Positions 34,258 through 44,894 of a stretch of DNA of 64,000 nt are shown here, in pieces. The DNA comes from Pinus tabuliformis (Eukaryota; Streptophyta; Pinopsida; Pinales; Pinaceae), in contig CM062818.1 in NCBI GenBank assembly GCA_031772625.1, positions 209,464,310 to 209,528,309 of the forward strand, written 5' to 3'. The notes beneath the pieces were generated by a model. That model was not told the DNA's origin. It searched no databases and saw only the letters and a list, made by a program, of their open reading frames with translations. Position 1 is the first letter of the stretch, and each line of letters begins with the position of its first letter. The position numbers and the translations under genes are program-made.

Positions 34258-36453
34258 CTAGTCCCTGCTAAGAATCAGGCCATAAAATTCAGGGATGTCA
34301 GCCACTAGGATGTCAATAACTTGGCATACCATGGGGTTAGACGACAGTCTTATGGTCACTTGATTCAGTTCGCCTATCACTTTGACTTGTGATCGATCAA
34401 GTTGGACTATGCACACTGTGGATTTTTGCGGTTGAACGTTGAGTTTGGCACATATTGACTTGGGTAGAATATTGGTTGAAGCACCAGAATCAACCAAGCA
34501 GTTGTGCACGTTTCTGTTAAAGATTTCATAAGTGAGGAGGAAAGGAGGAGTATGAGATCTAGATCTCCCTCCAATCAAAGCGATGTCATTTGGATCGATT
34601 TTATTGATCGTGTTGATTGGAGGTCTTCCTATATTATGGGAAGCTACGGCTATAGGTAAAGGCGTAGTAGGTACGGTGTGTAACTCTTTCATCATGATTT
34701 TCTGTTGGTGTTTCAATTTGCTCAACTCGTACAGGGTGATATTAGCCCTAGTCTTTTTCATGTCATCGATGATGTTATACTCCATTTCATCCGACACTAT
34801 TAGTGTCTTTGATGGAGGTGTTTGCTCTGATTGGACTGGGCTAAAAGAGGTCGCTTTAGCAGTTGTTTTCTTTGGTGCGACCCTTTCTTTTGCTGCAGGG
34901 CTTGCGCCCTTCTGTTTTGGGATATTCTGGGGAGGATCAAGCTGATTTCTACTTCGTGTGCTGACCAGAAGTGCTTCTTGATCTTCCTCTTGTGGGAGGA
35001 TGAAATCCCACATTCCTTGCAGTTCCACCACTTCTTCATCGTCAGTCTGCGTTTCGATGGTGCTCTCTTCTTCTTCTTCGTCAGATTCCACGTTTGAGAC
35101 CACATTGGGTGGCTTCGTCTCCATAGGAGGATTTCTCTTAAAACTCCTAAAAGGCTTTCTTGGGGACGATTCTGCTACTTGTTTCCTTATGTCAATCATC
35201 TCATTGGACATGCCCTTTAATACCTTTTGTAATCCTTCCATGTCGAAAGGATCTTTCGTTTGCTTCTTCTTGGTGTCTTCTTTGAAAGATATTTTCTTAG
35301 ATTTACGCTCTTCGATTGTAGTTCTCTTTTCTAGGGCTACTATGCGTCTTTCAACTGCCAACGCCTCAGCCAAATTTTCGACTAAGGTTGTCTTGCTCGC
35401 CCTATCTACGAAGATGGCCAAGTTTGAAGGTAAGGCCGTGATGTACCATTCGCATCTTACTTCCTCGCTGGGTTGAGAAGCAGCGGGGATTTTGTTGAGG
35501 ATCTTGTTGAACCGTAAGTTAAAATCTTTAATGGGTTCTCTAGCCTCAACTTTGAGATTGGATAAATCGTTGATCAGTGTCGCTGTCGATCTATCATCGC
35601 CGAATTTGGTGAGAAATTGATTTTGAAAAATGTCCCAGCTGGTGATAGATCCGGAGGGTAGCGAAAAGTACCATGGCCCAACTGTCCCTTGCATTGTATA
35701 GGGGAAAAGTCGGACCACGGCATCTTCGTTGGTAACTCCGTTGAGATTAACAGAAAGCATGAAATTATTGATATGTTCTTCAGCTAGCATTCCTGTTTCT
35801 GGATTGAATTTCGGCAGCCATTTCTCAGGATGGGCAGGTATTGGACTTAGGGGTGGAGGCATTAAAACCGCCCCAGGATTGTTCCATGGAGATTGGGCCA
35901 TCGCTGAGTGACTAGTTAACAAAAGTGCAGAAGATGATCTTTGATGTTGAGAAGATGGAGATGTTACGATCTTCGACGATTGCGGAGGAAGGGTTGTGGG
36001 AGATGGATGAGTGTTTTGAGGTGACGACGTGGGTGGTAGACTTCGCGGAGAGGGAGTTGAAATGGACGAAGTGGATGAAAGAGTCTCTCTGTCAGACTCT
36101 GGAAGTGCTTTCCTTGCTCTTTTCCTAGTAGGGAGAGGGGTTTCAGTTGGCTGGATGCCAAACTTTTCACTCTTCAATCGGGTCAGGGGATGAGTAGGGT
36201 TGTACTGCGAAGTCAAGCTGCCTTTAGATTTATCAGACTTCTGGGTGAAAATAGAGAATCCCTGGAGTTTACGGATCAAATTTTGAACTTCAGGGGGATC
36301 GATAATAGGACGGTCTGATGTATCGGGGTGTATAGCAGTGGTGGATGTCCGAGCGACTTCTAGTTCCGAGTATAGTCGTACTGGAGAAGTCGGGGAAGTT
36401 GGTGAGGGTGATTTGCTCTCAGAATGGTATTTGGATTTTGAATTATGCGCCAT
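34258..36453 (-). CDS. Gypsy-A Gag and protease
   Basis: 731 codons from the ATG at 36453 to a TAG at 34258-34260. Residues 1-200 are Ser/Pro-rich and probably disordered. The Retrotrans_gag capsid core spans about 208-345 (for example WYFSLPSGSITSWDIFQNQF). A basic then acidic linker follows (ESDEEEEESTIE near 456). No CCHC zinc knuckle is present. The retropepsin-like protease lies at about 610-731, with the active site NCLVDSGASTNILP (Asp 655). The TAG ends the frame just after LILSRD, where the frame continues SEKLHGYFSTDWSHMW. Relatives probably have Trp at that codon, so this is likely a TGG to TAG change rather than the natural end of the protein. Confidence 0.9.
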   Translation of the reverse strand: MAHNSKSKYHSESKSPSPTSPTSPVRLYSELEVARTSTTAIHPDTSDRPIIDPPEVQNLIRKLQGFSIFTQKSDKSKGSLTSQYNPTHPLTRLKSEKFGIQPTETPLPTRKRARKALPESDRETLSSTSSISTPSPRSLPPTSSPQNTHPSPTTLPPQSSKIVTSPSSQHQRSSSALLLTSHSAMAQSPWNNPGAVLMPPPLSPIPAHPEKWLPKFNPETGMLAEEHINNFMLSVNLNGVTNEDAVVRLFPYTMQGTVGPWYFSLPSGSITSWDIFQNQFLTKFGDDRSTATLINDLSNLKVEAREPIKDFNLRFNKILNKIPAASQPSEEVRCEWYITALPSNLAIFVDRASKTTLVENLAEALAVERRIVALEKRTTIEERKSKKISFKEDTKKKQTKDPFDMEGLQKVLKGMSNEMIDIRKQVAESSPRKPFRSFKRNPPMETKPPNVVSNVESDEEEEESTIETQTDDEEVVELQGMWDFILPQEEDQEALLVSTRSRNQLDPPQNIPKQKGASPAAKERVAPKKTTAKATSFSPVQSEQTPPSKTLIVSDEMEYNIIDDMKKTRANITLYELSKLKHQQKIMMKELHTVPTTPLPIAVASHNIGRPPINTINKIDPNDIALIGGRSRSHTPPFLLTYEIFNRNVHNCLVDSGASTNILPKSICAKLNVQPQKSTVCIVQLDRSQVKVIGELNQVTIRLSSNPMVCQVIDILVADIPEFYGLILSRD

Positions 36454-36464
36454 TCATAGCTCGT

Positions 36465-36482
36465 GCCCTCCTTCTAGCGCCA
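36465..36482 (-). other. Gypsy-A putative primer-binding site
   Basis: Four bases inside the 5' LTR the minus strand reads TGGCGCTAGAAGGAGGGC. The TGGCGC start is typical of plant Gypsy primer sites. I cannot name the primer tRNA with confidence. The Gag ATG follows only about 11 bases later, an unusually short leader. Confidence 0.7.
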
Positions 36483-36486
36483 GAAA

Positions 36487-38565
36487 TGTTGAGGGCCCCG
36501 AAGTCGGGTCGACAACAAGGGGGATACCCACCCGGTCCGGAACCTGGTTGGCGGCTCCTTGCCCGTTTGGAGTAGCGGGTCCGACTGGGGGTAATGGGAC
36601 CAGTTTCCCAATGTGAAGGGTGTGAGTGTGTGTGTAGAGTTTGATGATATTAATCTAAAAGGTTTCTTTGAACTAGTCTTAATTCTAACAGCTAAACTAC
36701 TTCTATACTAATGTGATCTAATGAAGAGAAACAATACATCTAATCTACGCTAACTCGGGGTGTTCTCTTTTGTTATGCGATCTAGAAAGATTTCTAACAA
36801 CAGCTGGTAATAAAGATCATTCAACTGTTATCAGAATATAAATCGATAAAGATAAACCATTCTGCATAAGAAGTTAGGCAGAGTAGTTGTGAACAGCATA
36901 TCGCATAATCATTTTTCTATATGTCAAGCATAAATAAATGACTCCACCGTACAAAAGTGCCAAATGGTAATACAGACATTCATACAGTAACATATAAAGA
37001 ACTCAGCTGTATATCACTTCAGGGATACTAGCAGAATTTAGTCAAGAGATAAAAGTACCATTTATGACTGATTTCACTAATAAACTTCAAGCAATAATGA
37101 TTTACTTCTACTTGTTCTAATATCTGCTAAGAGTACAGAAGTGCAACATCAGTAACAGACATTAAAATGCAAACATAAATAAATCTCGATCCATCCATTC
37201 ATCAAAAACCTCCTCTGAGGGTGCAGAAGTGCATGTTCTGAGGACAAGTTTTTTGACAGATTTCCGGACCCTTCTCCAAATGCCATGAGAAGGGTTAAAT
37301 AATACTAGCTAATTGATCTTAATTACACGAATTTAGGGAATCGGCTTCAAATGACCGCCCTTTACTAAAAGCAAATTTATTTCTAAAACTTTAAATCTAA
37401 TTTCTGACCGTTTCTGTATATTCTCTTTAGTGCTGTCAACTGTGCAACGCTTTCCTGGGAAGAGTCGGCTGGCTGCCTTCTTCTTTTGCTCGGGAGATAA
37501 AAGTGGAAATAACAAGAGCTGGCACCTCCTTCTGACAGACCAGAAGATATTTTCGAAAACCTTTCTCTAGCTGGGTGTATTCGCCGCGTGTATACTTAGC
37601 ACAACCCAGGTTCTTCTCGAACTGATTTTGCTGTTGCTGTTTCGGTTTCCGGTCGTGCGAATGACTGAGTGGGTTAGGAGTCGTGCTGTATGGACATCCC
37701 CCTGTTTCGAGAATTGTTTCCGTTCTTTGTTCCAGGTTTTTCTGGAACGTCTTCCTTCCTATGCGCTTCTTTCTCTGCTTTACCAAGTCTGAGCTTCAGG
37801 ATCTTTTGTGAACACGCTGCTTTTGTGCGCCTCTAACTCTGAGTCTTGGATAGTCTAATTTCATCAGTGCCAGTTGTCTGATAGTCTGGAATCCGCGGTC
37901 CTGCTGCATGCGGCATTCGTTTGCGGAGGCATCTTCTCTCTGCTATTTGATTGGCACTTTCCCCTTTCTCTCAGATGTTTCCTACATATAGATTTATATC
38001 AGTTGCGTGTCTTGCAGTCTACGCAAAGAAGAAGGGAAATGAAAAGATTGACATAAAAGCATTAAACTCTAATGAATGCATAATCCTGACATGCATCATG
38101 ACTTGACTCTTCGATAAATGCGATGCAATCATTCCTTGATACTCAAGCATGCGGTCATTAATTTCCTTTAAGGCGCACGCTTGGTCTTGGGTTTATCGTG
38201 TGATGAGTCTTTTCAGATCGCAGATCGCAGATCGTAGATTTGATCCAATGGTTCATGGTGCCATAGCGTGACGTTTGCGATGTGCGATGTCGTATATCGG
38301 CGATCAGCGCTTCTTGGAGGTCCTCCTTTTAGAGAACGTTTGAGATGCATGCGACGCGATGAACTTCGCGTCGCTCTTTCGCAGTTTTACTTTTCGCGCT
38401 TTAAGTAATGCTTCAACCTTTCTTTGCGATGCGATTTAAGCCTTAGGGAGGAAAATACAAAAATTTAACAAAATATTTTTTGGGATTTTTTGTTCAGGGT
38501 CCCCCCTTTGCTCGACGTTATTGCTAATATCAAGCAAAGAGGGGGAGTTGTTGGTGACCACAACA
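36487..38565 (-). repeat. Gypsy-A 5' LTR
   Basis: 2079 bp. It has a hairpin-forming C6TTTGCT...AGCAAAGAG6 motif near its start (38501-38546), a GCGACGCG/CGCGTCGC palindrome at 38351-38374 and a 14-bp insertion relative to the 3' LTR near 38220. Small frames inside both LTRs (such as 37786-37436) are conserved only because LTRs are duplicates. Confidence 0.95.
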
Positions 38566-38570
38566 AGTTG
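38566..38570 (+). repeat. Target-site duplication of Gypsy-A, right copy (AGTTG)
   Basis: Identical to 27298-27302. Copia-A coding resumes in frame at 38571. Confidence 0.95.
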
Positions 38571-41496
38571 CAAGGTGGAAGGGTTAGAACACTTTCGGGT
38601 GTTCTGCATATTCCTGCATTGGCCAAAAATCTGATTTCTGTAAGCAAGTTGGATGATGCAGGTGTAAAAACAGTGTTCGAGAAGAATACCTGCAAGATGG
38701 TTTGTGGAGCACTAGTATTGATGCGGGGAGTTCGGACTGGAACTCTGTACAAGCTGCAAGGTAGCACTGTTGTTAATGGGTGCAATATTTCTGTTGTCCC
38801 TGAAAGTGGAGCTGAAAGTGTAGTGGTCTCTAGAGAGAAGACCATGCTATGGCATCAAAGGCTTGGACATATTGGAGAGAAGGGCCTTCGAATACTTCAT
38901 GGTAAAGGTATGGTAGAAGGTATGAGTAATAGCTCTTTAGATTTTGATTTCTGTGAAAATTGTGTATATGGGAAGCAGAATCGGGTGAGTTTCCCCTCTG
39001 GTGCTAAGAGGGCGAAACATATATTAGAGCTTGTGCACAGTGATGTGTTTGGACCTGTGAAGGTTTCATCACTGGGTAATTCTGTGTACTATGTATCATT
39101 TATAGATGACTTCTCAAGGAATACATGGATATATTTCCTTAAGAAGAAATTTGAAGTCTTTGACAGGTTTAAAGAATTTAAGGCTCTGGTGGAAAATCAG
39201 ACAGAGAAGAAGATAAAGGTGCTGAGGACAGATAATGGTGGAGAGTTTTGTAGCAAGGAATTTGAAGAATTCTGTAAGAAGTGTGGTATAGCACGGCAGA
39301 AGACTACTCCATATACACCTCAGCAAAATGGAGTCGCAGAAAGAATGAACAAGACGTTGATGGAAAGGGCAAGAAGAATGCTCAGTGGTGCCGGGTTAGG
39401 ACAAGAATTCTGGGCAGAGGTGGTGGATACTGCATGTTACTTAGTCAATAGGTCACCTTCATCAGCGTTGGAGGATAAGACTCCACAAGAAGTATGGACT
39501 AGTAAGAAACCCTCTCTTTCACATCTGAGGGTATTTGGATGTGATGCATATGTGCATGTTCCAAAGGAGAAACGAACCAAGTTGGATAGTAAATCTGAAA
39601 ATGCATCTTTATTGGGTATAAGGATGGTTTAAAGGGTTATAAGATTTGGAACCCAGTCACACAGAAGGTTGTGTACAACCGAGATGTGGTGTTCAGAGAG
39701 GTAAAAGATGTTATTAAACATGAATTCCAACCAAAGGAACTTGAGAAGATAGGGTTTGAGCTAAAGGAGGAAGAATCGGACTCTGCAGCAGAGGAGGAAT
39801 CAGAAGATGAAGAGCCACAAACTCCGGCTCTGAGAAGATCAATTCAAGAAAGAAGGCAGCCAAAAGGTATAGCCCATCTGCTTTCTGTTCAAATTTTGCT
39901 TTTTCTATTACTGATGATGATCCCAGAACTGTGAAGGAAGCAGTAGATTCAGAGGATGGAAAACTCTGGAAAGAGGCCATGGTTTATGAAATGGCATCTT
40001 TGCACAAAAATGAGGCTTGGGATCTAGTGGAGTTGCCAGCTGGAAGGAAACCCATTGCCAACAAATGGGTGTTTAAAAAGAAGACAAATGTGGAAGGGAA
40101 GGTGGAGAAATACAAAGCTCGGTTGGTAGCAAAAGGTTATTCCCAGGTGCCGGGAATTTATTTTGGTGATATTTTTTCTCCTATTGCTTAGGTAACTTCT
40201 ATTAGGTTACTTTTATCTGTTGCTGCTGCTTTTGACTTTGAGGTAGAATAGATGGATGTGAAGACAACATTTCTTCACGGGGATTTGGAAGAGGAAATCT
40301 ACATGAAGCAACCTGAAGGCTTTGCGGTGAAGGGTAAGAAAGAACTGGTATGCAAGTTAAAGAAGTCTCTGTATGGGTTAAAATAGTCACCAAGGATGTG
40401 GTATCAGAAATTTGATACATTTATACGGGGACTTGGCTTCACCAGAAGTAAAGCAGATCACTGTGTGTATTTTAAATTAATTGGTGACCGCGTTATTTAT
40501 CTGGTCTTGTATGTGGATGATATGTTGCTGGTTGGAAATGACAAAGAAATTATCCAGGATTTGAAGACCCAATTGTCCTTCGAATTAGACATGAAAGATC
40601 TTGGTGCTGCAAACTATATTTTGGGCATGGAAATTAAAAGAGATTGGGCAAAGAGGAAGCTCTGGTTAAACCAGAGGAAGTATGTCAAGACAATACTGCA
40701 GAGGTTTAATATGCAGGATAGTAAACCGGTGAAGGTTCCTATTCCTGTAGGTGTGAGGTTGTCTGCTGAACAGTGTCCCAAGACACAAGAAGAGGAAGAG
40801 GACATGTCTCGTGTTCCATATGCGAGTGCAGTCGGTAGCCTGATGTATGCAATGGTCTGTACTAGACCAGACATTGCACATGCAGTGGGAGTATTGAGCA
40901 GGTTTATGTCAAAACCAGGGAAGGAGCACTGGACAACAGTGAAGTGGGTTTTCAGGTATTTGCGTGGCACTAGTGATTATGGTTTGTGCTACCAAGGAAG
41001 ACCAGGATTGGATAGAGTGTTGGATATTCATGGCTTTGTTGATGTAGACTAGGCTGGAGATCTGGATCAGAGAAGATCTACAAGTGGGTATGTGTTTAAC
41101 CTATTTGGAGGTGCAGTCAGTTGGATGAGTAAGAAACAATCTGTAGTGGCACTATCAACTACAGAGGCAGAATACATGGAAGCCACTCATGCAAGCAAGG
41201 AAGCAGTTTGGTTGCACAGATTGTGTTCAAGTATGGGGTTAGTACATGGAGCTATAAGAATAGACTGTGACAGCCAAAGAGCAATTTTCTTGGCAAAGAA
41301 CTCTGCTTATCATTCAAAGACAAAGCACATTGATGTTCAGTATCACTTTGTGAGGGATATGATAGAAGACAAAAAGGTGTTGCTGGTAAAGGTGGACACT
41401 TTAAAGAATACTGCAGATGCATTGAAAAAATCTGTGAGCTCTGAGAAGTCCTCTTGGTGTAGAGAAACAATGGGCATTTCAGGGTTGGAAAAATGA
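38571..41496 (+). pseudogene. Copia-A pol: protease end, integrase, reverse transcriptase, RNase H
   Basis: The frame continues exactly from 27302. The integrase has the pre-integrase LWHQRLGHIGEKGL, a zinc CENCVYGKQNR segment, LVHSDVFGP, RTDNGGEF and TPQQNGVAERMNKT, so D, D and E are present. Frameshifts follow near 39612 and 39865. RT has [37 protein letters not shown] and the catalytic LYVDDMLLVGND (about 40505). RNase H includes [12 protein letters not shown] and [15 protein letters not shown] codons at 40189, 40249, 40384 and 41050 fall where relatives have Gln or Trp, except perhaps 40189. The natural stop is TGA at 41494-41496. Confidence 0.92.
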
Positions 41497-41533
41497 TTAA
41501 GCTCTCCTGTGGCCCCCTGTGGAAAGAAAACAA

Positions 41534-41545
41534 CAAGTGGGAGAT
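41534..41545 (+). other. Copia-A polypurine tract
   Basis: AAGTGGGAGAT directly precedes the 3' LTR at 41546 and matches the plus-strand primer site of Tork-type Copia elements. Confidence 0.9.
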
Positions 41546-41934
41546 TGTTGGGTTGTGTTATATTCTTTCCATGACTAACCTATGTAGTGAACCGGGGGGT
41601 TAGAGGGGGTCCCCCTCTACGGGGTTTAGGGCAGCGCCCCAGGAAATTTTTTTTGGACCCTATATTAGGTTGGGCGAACCTACCTATGGTTTTCAGTCCA
41701 TGGATTTGGACGCGATGGTTTTCGGTCCATGGTAGTGGATGCTTCGACATGTATAAATATGTAATGTAACATTGAAAGGAATATAATGAAAAATCAAGCA
41801 GGTAGTCCCGGTTTTGGGATCCAGGGGAAAATCTCTATGTATATGTGTTTTATGTGTTATGCTCTCGCATTGTTTATTTTTTTGTGATTTAGAGCTCGTA
41901 TGCAGGTAATTTCTATACGGGGTTAAAACCTACA
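41546..41934 (+). repeat. Copia-A 3' LTR
   Basis: 389 bp, same ends as the 5' LTR, with TATAAATA at 41752-41759. It lacks about 95 bp of the G-rich U3 block found in the 5' LTR and differs by scattered substitutions. It is followed at once by GAAAG (41935-41939), the right target duplication. Confidence 0.95.
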
Positions 41935-42779
41935 GAAAGCAACCTTGGAGACTTAGGCTATGAGTTGACGACGTGACATGAAGATCGTGCAAAGATAGAG
42001 AACATAACAGAGAAGGAGTTGCATGTGCTGAAGCAACAACTCAAGGAAGAACAAGAACTGCATAGAAAAGAGAATGAGTTGCAGTAGGAACATGTACAAC
42101 AGTGGCTGCAACATGCACTCACAGATGAAACTATGCCCATACAAATTAAAGATATATCCGAGCAGATGACATGGAGAAACATGGCGAGTTGTGTTTTTGA
42201 TCACATACAAGGGAATTCAATAGCATTCATGTCATTGTGCGCACACATGCGATCCCACCCATTCAACACTCTCACCGAGGCAAAGCAAGAACCAAGTCCA
42301 ACTGAGCTGAACATGTAGTTTATAGTTGATGCGCATGACCACTAGTACACACTGGAAGATCAACATGGACATTATGCATCAGTGTGTTGTTGGTTCATCT
42401 GCACCCAAGAAGACCATGCGCATGCTAGGATACGAGTTGGATGGGGGAGACATACCAATGCATCCAGATGCAACGAAGGCAAGAGTTTTCTTCAACAGAT
42501 GTCACTATGGAGCACATGCACACTATCACAGACAACTAATCTTGGCATCAGCTCACCACCTTCATCATCACAAGCATGTCAAAGAGTTGGTATCACCACA
42601 ACAGAGTGAGTGTCAGTGATGTCTTGCATGGCATGCTTAAGCCAGTTTGTCTCACATGAGCACATGTGCATTTTAATGTATCATCTTGTCAAGTGGAAGT
42701 TCAAGTGTCGATAGTTGGATGTAACAATCATAGAGTAGATGAAGAGTCATGAGGGTAGATGAATTGTCACAAAGGGGGA
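41935..42779 (+). pseudogene. Right part of the outer element: coiled-coil coding and polypurine tract
   Basis: The sequence begins with the GAAAG duplication. A frame near 41970-42320 shows a strong coiled coil (ENITEKELHVLKQQLKEEQE), a TAG at about 42085, and then LQHALTDETMPIQIKDISEQ. A second block at 42350-42620 has no recognised domain. The stretch ends in CACAAAGGGGGA (about 42768-42779), a polypurine tract directly before the LTR at 42780. The outer element thus looks like an LTR retrotransposon with a structural gene but no visible polymerase. Confidence 0.5.
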
Positions 42780-43170
42780 TGTCAAGGGTCACCCCACCCT
42801 TTGCTATAAATAGAACCTCATAACTCATTGTAAAGGCTTTTGGTCAGCCGAGCTTCCGATAGGACTATCTTAGAGAGAGCTTGGACAGTATTGTAACGAG
42901 CCTTGGCTTCTCTATTGTGCAAAGCTAGTATATCTCTTTGAAGGAGCATGTGGTTGTGGCTGTAACATTCCACTGCCGGAACTAGTGGTTGGACATGGAT
43001 GTATTGTATCACTCAAACTTACACTTATTAATATAATAAGAGCCAGCATGTTTCATGTATATGTTGTATTGTATTTTAGCTATCTGGTTTACTCTGAATG
43101 ATATATGTATCTGTTTTCTTACGCATGCATGTATATCTATGTATGTATGTATGTATGAATCCTTCAGAAA
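42780..43170 (+). repeat. 3' LTR of the outer element (right end uncertain)
   Basis: It starts TGTCAAGGGTCACC directly after the polypurine tract. A strong TATA box, TATAAATA, lies at 42805-42812, followed by a transcribed-type sequence and an ATGT microsatellite at about 43128-43157. No 5' copy was found in the window, so the right boundary is a guess; it may extend to about 43525. Confidence 0.5.
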
Positions 43171-43525
43171 TGTGTTGTTGGTTTAACCATCACTTTGGAT
43201 TGCTAGCTAACTTGCCTTCCATGTTGTGATGCATCTTCGCTCGTGTGTTCCCTTATTAACTCCGTGCTATCACAGGTTTCCAAGGGGCACACTCATCTCA
43301 ACCCCTGTGTGTTTGAACCTCTCATGCACCTTCCTTGGCTTGCTGCAGCTGTCACACACTTGCTACCAACAGAGACATCTTACTTGCCTCTATGAGAAAT
43401 CACGGTCAAGGAATTACCGTATGACCCACTACTGGGACTCCTACACCAAACGGTTTGAGGTCTAATTGGGACTTCTTACCGGGGAGATCCCTTTACATGT
43501 TGGTGGGTCCAACACCGCCAACAAA
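43171..43525 (+). other. Sequence following the outer LTR, no gene seen
   Basis: No protein domain is visible. It may be the remainder of the LTR. It ends in TTGGTGGGTCCAACACCGCC, which contains a small inverted repeat (TTGGTGGG/CCAACACC). Confidence 0.3.
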
Positions 43526-43785
43526 ACTATAGTAGCGGTCCTTACTGGTATGAACTGGGATTTTTACTATGTGAAGGGCGCCGATGCTATTGACTGTTCA
43601 AGCATTATTGTGTTATGTTTTTTAGCACCCTGTATCTTTTTTATAAAAATAAATTTTCGATAGTGCACCATGGTATTGCAACAATGCTTGTATGGATAGT
43701 AAAGCACCGATGCATTTCTGTATTTTAGATGCACATTCAAAAAACATCCGCTAAAACATCCGCCCACCCACCTTCGCTAGTGAAC
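43526..43785. repeat. Small element or fragment with CACTA-like subterminal motifs
   Basis: It contains GGGCGCCGATGC, AGTGCACCATGG, AGCACCGATGCATTTCTG and similar motifs, the same style as the subterminal arrays of the CACTA element at 10960-19390. TAGCGG at about 43533 and CCGCTA at about 43750 could be the remains of inverted ends. It may be a non-autonomous derivative. The length fits a MITE, but no target duplication was confirmed. Confidence 0.35.
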
Positions 43786-44409
43786 TCCACGATAAACATA
43801 TTTTTGGACTGTCTTTATAGGGGATTTTACAAAAACCTCCACTAGAAGGTCTTTTCCTTGTATTGTTTCTTCTGTTTCTCTATCTCTCCTAACAAGAACA
43901 TATGCATAATGTTTTAGAGAAAAAATAACATATCGATCTTAGAAAAACTAAATTTTTTTAGGTTGTGCCAATTTTCCATATATAAAGTTATATATTCAAG
44001 AAGGAAATTTGATTGTTTATATTTCATTCTTTTACATAATGTCCTAAAAAGTTGTGTAAGTATATCTAATAATTTCTAGTGGTCTAATTTCTATTTTTCC
44101 ATATTTCCATTGCAACTAACATGTCTAAATTGTGTAGCATTATCTAGCACCAACCCTTCAATTCACTTCTAAAAATAATGCCTAAAAAGTTCCAAAAAAT
44201 TACCTAAATGTTTTAGCTCCAAATATACTAATAAATAAAAGAGGAAATTAAGTGATTTTACTGTAAAAAAAAATCTATACTATGAAAAAAATCTATACTA
44301 GGAAATACATATTTGAAAATATGAAATAAATACTTCATTACTTCATTAAATTAAAAAATCTTAAATTAAAAAAAACACCATATAATATTTATTTTATAAA
44401 ACCAGCCTA
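43786..44409. other. AT-rich non-coding sequence
   Basis: Low-complexity, A/T-rich DNA with homopolymer runs. No frame, repeat structure or regulatory motif can be supported. Confidence 0.5.
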
Positions 44410-44645
44410 GATCCATCTTAACTTTGAACCTATCAAGTGTTGAGAGGGATCAAATCTCTCCAGGTGCAAACCTATTTTCTAAGTGAAAAACTTGAAGAAA
44501 GGTTTGTATCTGGAGAGATTTGATCCTTCTCGGAGATTGATAGATCCAAAGTTTATATGGATGAGTAAAAAACTCGAAGAAAGGTTTTCACCTCGAGAGA
44601 TTTGATCCCTCTAGGAGGCTGATAGATCCAAAGTTAAGATGGATC
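44410..44645. repeat. Foldback structure with three related arms
   Basis: The arm 44410-44473 (GATCCATCTTAACTTTGAAC ...) is the reverse complement of 44582-44645, with scattered mismatches. A third copy, in the same direction as the right arm, lies at about 44500-44562. Linkers of the form GTGAAAAACTTGAAGAA (44483-44499) and GTAAAAAACTCGAAGAA (44565-44581) also repeat. The unit repeats at about 82 bp. The whole could fold into a long hairpin. Confidence 0.8.
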
Positions 44646-44894
44646 TATGTTGATTTAATTATTAATTTTATTTTTTCGTTTAATTTTTATTTTTATGTAA
44701 TTTCACTAAGTCAAAATATTTTAATTAATAATTTTTTATTTTTAGTTTTAATTAATAATTTGATTGGGTCAAAATTTTTAGATAAAGTAATATAATAGGA
44801 CATTACAACATCTCTTCCATACTCGGAAGGAGAGTGTCTCTTGCCCAATAATGTAATAAAATTAAATTAAAAAATTATACATATTTACAAAATA

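Larger units (their letters stand above)
27303..38565 (-). mobile_element. Gypsy-A: nearly intact Tat-like Ty3/Gypsy element nested in Copia-A
   Basis: An 11.26-kb element on the minus strand. The LTRs are 36487-38565 (5') and 27303-29367 (3'). They begin TGTTGTGG and end CCTCAACA in element orientation and are flanked by AGTTG. A single reading frame runs from 36453 to 30472, broken only by TAG at 34258, 33148 and 31405. The order is Gag, protease, archaeal-type RNase H, RT, classical RNase H, integrase. The LTRs are very similar: the 14-bp length difference is one short duplication of an ATCGCAG-type motif near 38220, and the substitutions are mostly transitions. The linker before the integrase resembles Tat-lineage elements. 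Confidence 0.95.
25689..41934 (+). mobile_element. Copia-A: Tork/Tnt1-like Ty1/Copia element, interrupted
   Basis: LTRs at 25689-26172 and 41546-41934 begin TGTTGGGTTGTG and end CCTACA. A 5-bp duplication (GAAAG) flanks the whole. The primer-binding site and polypurine tract are in place. Removing Gypsy-A (27303-38565) and its duplicated AGTTG leaves about 5 kb, the normal length for this group. The gag and RNase H sequences resemble Tnt1/Tork elements (for example LVDKD..WIAIDPGTKP and [13 protein letters not shown]). It is dead: five TAG stops, one TGA, two frameshifts, a damaged zinc knuckle and protease motif, and the 11.3-kb insertion. Confidence 0.95.

Noticed and set aside
34583..35476. 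Several plus-strand ORFs with hydrophobic stretches
   Set aside because: They are antisense to the Gypsy-A Gag-protease frame, which has clear domains. The membrane-like look is an effect of the opposite strand.
20650..41052. Reassignment of TAG as a sense codon
   Set aside because: The TAG codons correspond to different residues (Gln and Trp), and other lesions such as frameshifts coexist. This fits mutation, not recoding.
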